64,000 nt of DNA, from contig OY744466.1 in the NCBI GenBank assembly GCA_963556145.1, positions 1,116,001 through 1,180,000 of the forward strand, read 5' to 3'. The notes under the pieces were generated by a model, which was not told the DNA's origin, made no database searches, and saw only the letters and a program-made list of their open reading frames with translations. A program made the position numbers and the translations under genes. Of the stretch, positions 56,071-64,000 are shown in pieces. Within the stretch, counting starts at the first letter, position 1, and each line of letters starts with the position of its first letter. This DNA comes from Hygrocybe punicea. Lineage: Eukaryota; Basidiomycota; Agaricomycetes; Agaricales; Hygrophoraceae.

Positions 56071-57960
56071 ATGATTATGACCACTATTCAACTACTATGG
56101 GAAGCCATCAAGTCTAAAATGGAAAGTGAAACCATCCTGCGACTGACAGATATGGTTCCACCCTGCGAAATCCAGCTGTTGTTGCAAGTATTAGGCTGCA
56201 TGAGCACACTATTGGTTAGAGACCATGAAGTGGGGGCTACAGTGATGGATGATCCAAATAAGGATATGGGATTCGCAAAGCTTTTCACAACAATAAACCC
56301 CTGGGAGCCATTGCCAGACACTGATGATAAAGAATCTTAAAGATGTGTTGACATTCAAAGACAAATGTAAAGATCCCACCATAATTCCCTCACCTGAAAG
56401 CAATGTTAACCCAAATAATCCAATTCCATATCTGAAAGAGACATGGTAGGAGGTCAGTAGCTACTCAATCCCTCACTCCCCTCATGCTTTGCATTAGGAC
56501 TTACCAACTCTATCAGTCGCACATTGGTACTGTGTGTAGCCTTATCAATGCAGCCAATGAGAAGTCAGGCAGAACACTCGGCATCTTCCCATATGCCTCT
56601 GCGGTTTCCTATCCAAAGATGAAAAGGAGGTTGTTGCATAGGATTTATGCCAAACTATTCTACAATTACCTCATGGCCATTCCACCATCCCATGCCATAA
56701 TCGATAAATGCCCTTTTCCTGATCAGCCACCCATTTCTACCTCATCCCGTGAGCAATATGTCAACTTCCTTGAATTGCTTTTGGAGCCCATCAATGATAG
56801 GTTTCTTGGCTTGTCCGAACTTAAAATTCCTAAGAAGTTGGTGGAGGATTACATGAGCAGCTCAGACCTTCCCATCATTTACACCCAGGACACCTGCGAA
56901 GAAGTCCACCTACTGCTGCAACATCTCCTGAGTCAATAGGAGACGGCTCTTCATTCACTTGAAGGGTTTAGGAATCATGATAAGCCATCGCTGGATTGCA
57001 ATACAGACGAGTTTGAATATGCCATCTATTACCTCACTGTATGTGGACTCACTTTTTGGCCCATAGTTTACAACTTGTTCCTCAAGGAACACATTGCCAG
57101 AATCAATCCTCCAGACCCTCTTATACCGAAATCTAAGGAGGAAAAAGCAAAGCAGAAAAAAGAGAAAAAGAAAAGCAGAAAAAGCAGAAAAAAGAGACAG
57201 AAATGACCCTCTTACACTGAAAGAAATGAAGAAAAAAGGAAAAGCAGATCCCAAGCCTATTGGAACCTGACCTGAAGTGGATGTGAGCAGGAAAGGAAAG
57301 GGAAAAGTGGGGGAGGAGCAGGAGGAGCTCGATATCAACCTCATTGGAACCCAGCCCCATACCATTGTTTCTGGTGGAGCATGTCATTCCATGACCAATG
57401 CTGTAATAGGCTGGCTGTGATTGTAAGTTATACAGTTTGAGGCTGCAATCAGAGTTATTTCAGGTTACCATCTCTTTGATGGATGACTATCTATTGATGT
57501 AGTTGTGATGCAGCATGAAGGTAAAGAACTATGCCCCTGGAAAGAAGTCGTCAAAGAAATAATGGATGAAGAAGAGGAGATCAGATGCAGAGAACACCCT
57601 GAGGGGGCAAGAGTTGAAGACAAGGATCTTGCAGGCAAAGTGATAGCCACGTTATCGTGTTTCCTGCCAGAAGAAATCTTTTTCACAGGGATGCTTCACT
57701 GTGAAGCAATCTTGACATGTTTGATGTTGTTACACCTTGGTGATAAGGGTTTACTTAAGGTAACTTATTTCAAATTTTAGTGATATGAGTGTCTTACCAG
57801 TTCAAAATAGGATGTTGTCAACATAATTGGCATATCTAAATGATGCTGTCCCATTTGTATGCTCCTTTTGCAATTGATCACAATCCGGTTCCAGTTCCAG
57901 CTCCACATCCAGGGATCCCAGGGATCCCACCAGGCAACTTTCAGATGCACCCTCCCTGGG
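56071..57960 (+). pseudogene. Decayed gene with a deaminase-fold C-terminal part
   Basis: Coding-like pieces run in order: 56071-56340; 56484-56939 with FLELLLEPINDRFLGLSELK; 56940-57170 with FEYAIYYLTVCGLTFWP and a lysine-rich EEKAKQKKEKKKSRK tract; and 57505-57950. The last has MLHCEAILTCLMLLHLG and, after a 60-nt intron, NIIGISK then CCPICMLLLQ. An HCE motif followed by CPIC is the metal-site pattern of cytidine-deaminase-like folds and resembles the OTT_1508-like group seen in agaricomycetes. TGA at 57841-57843 sits between GISK and CCPIC, where CGA is likely. A TAG at 56937-56939 also interrupts. Assignment from motif order only. Confidence 0.5.
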
Positions 57961-60817
57961 CCCAAAATTTTAGAGGAGTTGACTTTTGAGGAAATAAACA
58001 CTCACTTCAAACAACAGCTGAAAAACATGATTTTTCAGCTTCAGCTTCTTATTATAATTCAGATGCACCAAAATCACGAAAATGCACTGACTCTGCAAAT
58101 ATCCACCCAATTTTGGTGTCTTCATACACATCCAGCTCCAATATCAGGAAAAATATTTATTCACATATTTCAACCAGGGACTTCCAGAAAAGTGATAAAG
58201 ATTGGTTATCCATTCTCAGGAAAATCTGGGAAAAAAAAGAGTGGCAGGGACTAAGATGAGTGGTGAGGGGCAGAGTGGAGGTGGGGGAGGTTGGTCTCTA
58301 ACCTTCTCCTTGTATAGTAGCTTGCATCCAAACCCTGTCTTCACCCATGGCCAGCTGTATACAGCCCTTTCCCTCATTTGATTCACAGAGATGAATAACA
58401 AATCCTTCCTCCAAGGCCGCGAATGATAAACTTGAACATACTACGAACATCATATATAAAGGCCTACATATCTAAACCACTCACATGGTGATTCTTGTTG
58501 CTATATGAAATACCTTTATTCAGTCTGCAGTGTATCACTCTAAGACATCACAGCTCATCAGTTCTAAGGTGCTCTCAATATGTCATGCCCAAATACAGCA
58601 GTAGTCCAGGCACTCGAACATATATCCAGCAGCTTTGCATTTACATCCAATCACTGTAAACCAGCCACGTCAGTTCCACAAAGAACAACTGACTAGAAGG
58701 ATCATCAAGCTAACTGTGATTCGTTTTCTGATCCCAGGTGCAATAGGCAGCATCAACGTGTTTTCCAGGGCAAGCACACAGTTCCCCTGTGGATTAAGCC
58801 ATGCGAGAAAATTGTCGACATGTAAGAGGGGGGAGCACCGATCATCATTGTCAGCTGAAACATTGATCAAACCTTTTAAGCTTGAATTCATACCTGTTCC
58901 AACTCACTATAACCCCAACCTCCCTTCTCCTTCTCCTCGCCTCTATATCTTCTCCATCCCTTTCCTACTAGGGAGCCAGCCATTCAGATTCAAGAATTAC
59001 TGTAGCCCTGCGATCAGGCTACAGTCACAGTCAAGGTAGTTCTTGTGGAAAAGTTCAGCACTAGTTAACAGCCATCTATGATGGCAGTTTCATATAGTGG
59101 GAGGAGTAAATGATGAAAGTGACAGTGGCATGTGCATGTCACATTGAAATGGGGTATGAATCTTTGTAATCAGATATTGAGGGCATTGGTGCACCTGGAT
59201 GGTGACTGAAGAGTCGTCTGATGTGGGGCATGCACCATGATGGGGTAAGATCATATATTGAGGGGATTGGAGCATCTGGCTAGTGATGGAGGAGGCATTC
59301 AATGTCAGCTGGCAAGGGTGATGGGGTGAATAATAATGACAAGGATTTTTAAGTTGTAAGTTTCAATCATTTGCAGCAAGCTGATACTGAAGGAGATACT
59401 TGCCTCAGTCCCATTCCACACATTTTCTAATACACAACGACAGAATAAAAAGGTGTTGCTTGCTTCATTGAAAATGGCTCTGGAAAATGTTCTAGATACG
59501 TTGTGAGAGGTGGCTGTCACAAAACAAGAAGCAATGGAAAATGTTTGCAGTGAAAGAGTGAAATGGAAACTTGCTATACAAACAGGAGTGTGAAGTGTTC
59601 GCCATTGATTAACCAGCACACAAGTTGACGATGGTGCCAGAATGCAGCCTGATTCTCTTGGGAAAGGCAGGTGAGGATGGATGGTGAGGGTCAGGAAGCA
59701 TTGTTACACTACCTAATATGCACAAGCACTGAAATGAAGGAAGACGACCCATTGTGAGGTAAGGAGAACAAAGGGGAGAGGAGGGCCGAAAAAATGGGGG
59801 CAAAAATAAATAGAATATAGATAGGTGCATGAAAAGGGGGGAGTGGAAAGAAGTTATCAGAGACAGATACAAAAGAAAAGATATATAAGTACAAGAATGT
59901 GGAGTAGTGGGTGGAGTGAGGGGGCATTTATTTAGGGAAGTGGAGAATGGTGACTCATGGTTGAACTAGCAGTGAAGAACAAGGTATAGTCAAACCCCTC
60001 TTAACCCATGGTAACTCATACTCTCTAAGCCATGACACTACAGCCTGTCAAAGTCCTGAAAAAATCCTGCAGAATCAAATTCAAGCCAAGCAAGACTCAA
60101 CTTGCTGAGGATAAGAAATTTTCTTCACAAGACGAAGAATGGCTGTATCAGAAGGCCAATTTGGTGGATGAGGAGCAAGTTGTGGGGGCTCTCAAGACTC
60201 AGCCTCAGACTATGAGAGGGGGTTGGGGAGACTGGATGATGGAAAGGACATTGTCAAGAATCTAAGCAGGTGACTTAAGCAAAGTGACAGGGAACAAGTG
60301 GAAAGCTATGTGTAAGATTACAATTTCATGTCATACATCACAGTAACGAATCAATCTGAAGGCTCTGAATACAAACCCAAGAACCTGAGCTCCTTGTCAA
60401 ACAAGGAAACATGTACACATCCCATATTCATCAACAGTATGTATATTGATAGTGTGAATAATCCCCTTGCATGCAAGCTGGAGGCAATCCTTAGGAGCCT
60501 CTTTTAGAGGTCAAGTATGCAGAGAAGTCCTGTTCTATGACTGCTACTGACTACTTTAATCATTGATATTGTCACCGAAAATGTTCAGAGTACTTTTTTT
60601 TCTGATTTATTTATTTTCAGGTCCTATTTTCCTTGAATCCCACTCCCAACTCATAGCTTAGAGCTGTGACTGAGGGTATGGGTTCGACTGTAGCAGATAT
60701 CATGCCAGTGAATTGGACTAGTAGGAAAGAATAACAAATACCTTGCCGAGGCATTTTTGAATAAAGTTTGTTTAGGGCCAGTAGTCCAACAAGCTTCCCT
60801 GGCTGGTCTCTTCTGAG
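57961..60817. other. Long stretch without a recognised gene
   Basis: Frames at 58635-59039, 59305-59619 and 60032-60265 lack known motifs. GGAGTAAATGATG-type spacers and GATATTGAGGGCATTGG/GATATTGAGGGGATTGG (59172 and 59254) form a weak direct repeat. CTTCTGAG at 60810-60817 is the left target duplication of the next element. Confidence 0.4.
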
Positions 60818-61338
60818 TAGTGCTACCAAAGTTCAGTTCAGTCCAGTTCAGACCCATTTTGGCTGAACCCTGAACTGAACCTGAACTGCCCTGAACCGTT
60901 CAGATTTTTTTTTCAGGGCCTGAACCGGGTTCATGAACGGTTCGGACACTCAATTTTAGTCTTATCACGCATTTTATTGAAAAAAATTACAATATATTAT
61001 TGTAGCTATTCATCTATCTAGGGAACTCATTATCTTCTGGTAAATATTTAAATTTGTGTGTATCCGCAGGTATTGCCTTGTGTTGGTGAGGCACACACCC
61101 CCCTTTAACCTCGTGAACATAGCCCTGACGTCAATTGACGCCGGGCTGCATGGTCGCGAGGTGTTCACTGCGGTGGGGACCTGGTCCCTGCTGCTGCTGG
61201 TGACCCTGTGGCTCCCGCTGCTCCCCTCGCCTCTGTTTGAGCTGTCATTGCTGTTTCTGTGGACGACGGCATGCATGTTCGCATAGTTGGGGCATCGGCA
61301 TTTGCGTGGGCGTGCCTGTGCCACCCCCGGTGCTGTTG

Positions 61339-61374
<36 letters not shown>

Positions 61375-62343
61375 TTATCGCTGGGCTGGTGTTGTTGGCT
61401 GGTGCTGGCCCTGGTGCCATTGCCACTGCTGTTGACACTGCTGTTGCTGGTGTTGTGCTGGTGCTGCCAGTGCTGCTGCTGGTGCTGGTGATGTGCTGGT
61501 GCTGGCCATGCTTCGCGAAGTAGTTAGTAACATAGAAATAAAAAAGTACACTTATGTGTGTGTTGGTGTTAGTGTTGGTGCTGGTGCATCGCTGGTGCTG
61601 GTGTTGGCGCTGGTGATGGTGATGGTGCTGGTGCTGCCATGGGCATGGGCATGGGTGAGGGCGAGGGTGTGGGCATGGGCATGGGCATCATTGGGCTGGT
61701 GTGTAAAGTACTATTAGCTGACTTCGTTATTAATAAATAAATACACTTATGATTGGCAGCGGGGTTGGGTGCACCAACCCTGCTGCTCTCTTTCTCTCAT
61801 TTGGGGGTGGTTCGTTGATGGAAATGCACCGATATGGTGGTGGTGGTGGTGTTGGTGGTGGTGCCGCCACTGCTGTCACCTCCGATGTTGCTGGTGCTTG
61901 CATTGCATGTCGTCGTCGTCATCGTCGTTGTGGTAGCTGCTGAATTGGTGGTGGCTGGTAGAAGTACCTACAAATGGATTAGTGACTCGAAAAGAAATGA
62001 TTATAAAAGTACAAACTTACCTATTTGCCTCGAACGGTTGCGTTCGAGGCTTTTAATGGTGGTTGTCGGTGGCTGAGAATAAAGTTCAGTGCCTAAAACA
62101 GAAATTTGCCGAATTGGCATATGAGCACAACTTTCATTTGGAGGGAAAAACACATACCTGTGGACATTGGTTCAGCGGTTCTGAACTGCTTGTGAACCGC
62201 TTAGACAACCCAGGGGTTGCCTGAACCCCGAACCGGACCCGGGGTTCAGTTCAGCCCAAGGTGCTGGACTGACCAAACTTCCGGTTCAGTTCGGAGTTCG
62301 AACCGGGTTTGGATCGGTTCTGAACTTAACTTTGGCAGCACTA
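60818..62343. mobile_element. Non-autonomous hAT-type element 2, GTTC-repeat family (inverted orientation)
   Basis: The ends are TAGTGCTACCAAAGTTCAGT and, from the right inward, TAGTGCTGCCAAAGTTAAGT. CTTCTGAG is duplicated at 60810-60817 and 62344-62351. Subterminal GTTC/GAAC repeats and trinucleotide runs (GCTGCTGCTG near 61340) match element 1 in the opposite orientation, including ACGTCAATTGACG near 61130. GGGCATGGGCATGG repeats lie at 61640-61690. No transposase is encoded. Confidence 0.88.
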
Positions 62344-62351
62344 CTTCTGAG

Positions 62352-63317
62352 TTAATATGATCAGCCTGAGGAACTTCAAGTTCAACTGAAGTTGCTGCTG
62401 CTATTACTACCACTGGCACCCACCCAGCAGCAGCTGCACACCATTCCCAATGAGTCTGTAATTTCATGTTCCTACTTGCAGCCATTTCCCACTGCAACTG
62501 TGCAGACTCACTGTGGCATCGCTGCATCACAGCACCACACAAAAATGTCTGTCAGTGGCAACCATAAAGTTCCTGACAATATCCTAACATTCCAAACCAT
62601 CATGGCCATGTTGGGGATGCTGCAGACTGAGGATCCTTCTCTCAATGTTGGCCTTACTAGTAGCATGACCAATTCGGTGATATGCAATATGTAGCTATAA
62701 GAAGGGAAATCCTACAACTACTAAAGGTGAAAAGGTGAAAGGAAGCTTCAGAAAGCCTACACTAGTATAGGAAAGGGAAGAGAAGTAATATAAGTGTATG
62801 AGAAACTCAATAGAAGTGCTGCAATCAAAACTGGAGTGATGCAATCAAAATCGAAGAGTTGCAATAAAATCAAAAGTTGCAGTGAGATTGAAGGGTCGGA
62901 TGGTGAGAGAACATGATGGAATGTGAAGAGAATGGAACTAGGATGAAGGGGAAGCTCTGAGACAAAGGGGGAATGACAGTCTGTCTTGATTCTCTGGGGG
63001 TTCTCTGTCTAGTGGCTCATACAGGCAGGTATATAAGCTATAAGGACAAAGGAAGAGAGATTAAAGGATGATACTAAAAGGAGATATGTGAGATAAAGGG
63101 CATATAGGAGAAAGGATAGGTAGAGAGAACGATAAATGAATATAGAGAACAAAGAGAACAAAGGAAATACTTCGAAGTGCAATAACTAAATATCTCTGAA
63201 GTCACAGAAGATTGCAATAGTTGCGATGTGATCGGAAGGTCGAAGAGTGGTAAGTCGCATCAAATCGCAAGGAATCGCAAAATATATAAAATTGGAGCTC
63301 AGGATGGCTGAGTGCAT
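62352..63317. other. Stretch without a recognised gene
   Basis: A frame at 62392-62694 has no known motif. From 62800 to 63300 the sequence is purine-rich (AAGGAGA, GAGAGAAC) without structure that I can define. Confidence 0.4.
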
Positions 63318-64000
63318 TAGTGATGCCAAAGTTTGGTTCAGAACCGATCCAAACCCAGTTTGAACCGTGAACCGAACCGGAAGTTCGGTTCTGGTTCGGT
63401 TTGCAGTTCTGGCACTGACATGCGGTTCAAACTGCGAACCGTAATGTATAGTTACCTATGTAGATACCCATTTAGATACTTAATTTTTCACATTTTTTTC
63501 TATGCGGTCGCATGAACTTAGGTCATGTGACCTTAAACATACTTGCGCGACACCCCAATTTCGACTCAACACTAATGTTACTCAACAACCACGGTAAGTA
63601 ACAGCTTCATACTATATTTTACTGACATTTTCTTACATAGAACAGCCCCCCATGGCCGACCTTGACTGCATAAAGAAGGTGCCCGCGGTCAACTCCACCC
63701 AACAACCTCCCTCGTGTTCCAATGTGAGTCGGAGTGAATCGATGGCAGCAGCAGCAGCAGCAGCAATGGCAGTGGCAACACCACCAATGCCACCACCCCG
63801 ATGATGGCCAAATGGCCCCAAATGACTGCAACTGCAACTGCAACCGCAGCAGCAGCAGCAGCAACAGCAACGCCGGCAGCAGCAGCAGAGCAACACTGGC
63901 GGCAGCAGCCACCTGCCGCGTCAAACGCAGATGATCGCGACCATTGTCGCCTCCACCACCACTTACAACACCATCACCAACACGATGATGATGACAATGA
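63318..64000. mobile_element. Non-autonomous hAT-type element 3, left part, continues past the window
   Basis: TAGTGATGCCAAAGTTTGGT at 63318 matches the family end, followed by GAACCGAACCGG-type repeats and CAGCAGCAG/CACCAC runs (63750-63980) in the orientation of element 1. The preceding 8 bases are GAGTGCAT; the matching duplication should lie beyond 64000. Confidence 0.8.

Noticed and set aside
61237..61717. Leucine/valine-rich frames near the CTG runs in hAT-type element 2
   Set aside because: They are trinucleotide-repeat translations; all three frames look alike.

Overview
The window looks like repeat-rich, probably subtelomeric or heterochromatic, DNA of a filamentous basidiomycete (Agaricomycetes). 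The evidence is short 50-60 nt spliceosomal introns, Plavaka, hAT, Tc1/mariner and chromovirus elements with coding sequence of agaricomycete character, and a duplicated DUF6532-like gene type common in that group. I cannot name the genus. Almost all 64 kb is mobile DNA nested in mobile DNA. Few host genes are visible and most of those are broken.

Layout, left to right. 1-1154 is the tail of a non-autonomous LTR element (called TRIM here) that is present almost complete twice more (40091-42747 and 51324-53978) and once as a solo LTR (2556-2713). 1571-3069 and 60818-62343 are non-autonomous hAT-type elements with 8-bp target duplications, and a third starts at 63318. 3290-8400 is a graveyard of decayed coding DNA: a BET bromodomain/NET gene, a Tc1/mariner transposase and an EST1-like fragment. 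9163-9953 is a palindromic MITE.

11770-26287 is transposon A. It is a TA-flanked element with a SAM-like accessory gene (+) and a DDE transposase (-) in convergent order. It is interrupted by an apparently intact autonomous hAT (12897-16331) and, exactly in its right terminal repeat, by a Plavaka element (18181-26279) that also carries a DUF6532-like gene. 27809-30245 holds a divergent pair of small paralogous four-exon genes of unknown function. 30789-36468 is a nucleotidyltransferase-fold gene split by a CACTA-like palindrome (30933-35876), which is itself split by a TA-type element full of minisatellite and G-free tracts (31031-35125).

36575-51282 is transposon B, the sister of A with the same two-gene plan and an intact 315-aa transposase. 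Its accessory gene is interrupted by an LTR-like insertion (37915-49493). Inside that sits a chromovirus (Ty3/gypsy, 38708-48393), and inside the chromovirus gag gene sits a TRIM copy. 53979-64000 has tandem repeats, a decayed deaminase-fold gene, the second hAT-type element and unassigned DNA.

How the parts work together: they do so as layered insertions, not as a pathway. Because many insertions keep perfect target duplications, the empty sites can be read and the order of events reconstructed. The most interesting shared themes are four: the conserved convergent accessory gene plus transposase pair of A and B, with a palindromic MITE sharing their ends; the DUF6532-like passenger inside the Plavaka element; an intact spliced antisense gene with a zinc-cluster pattern inside a pol-dead chromovirus; and the covarying hairpin at the start of the TRIM LTR. 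Broken genes repeatedly show TGA where a CGA arginine codon is expected, suggesting decay of methylated CpG or a RIP-like process.
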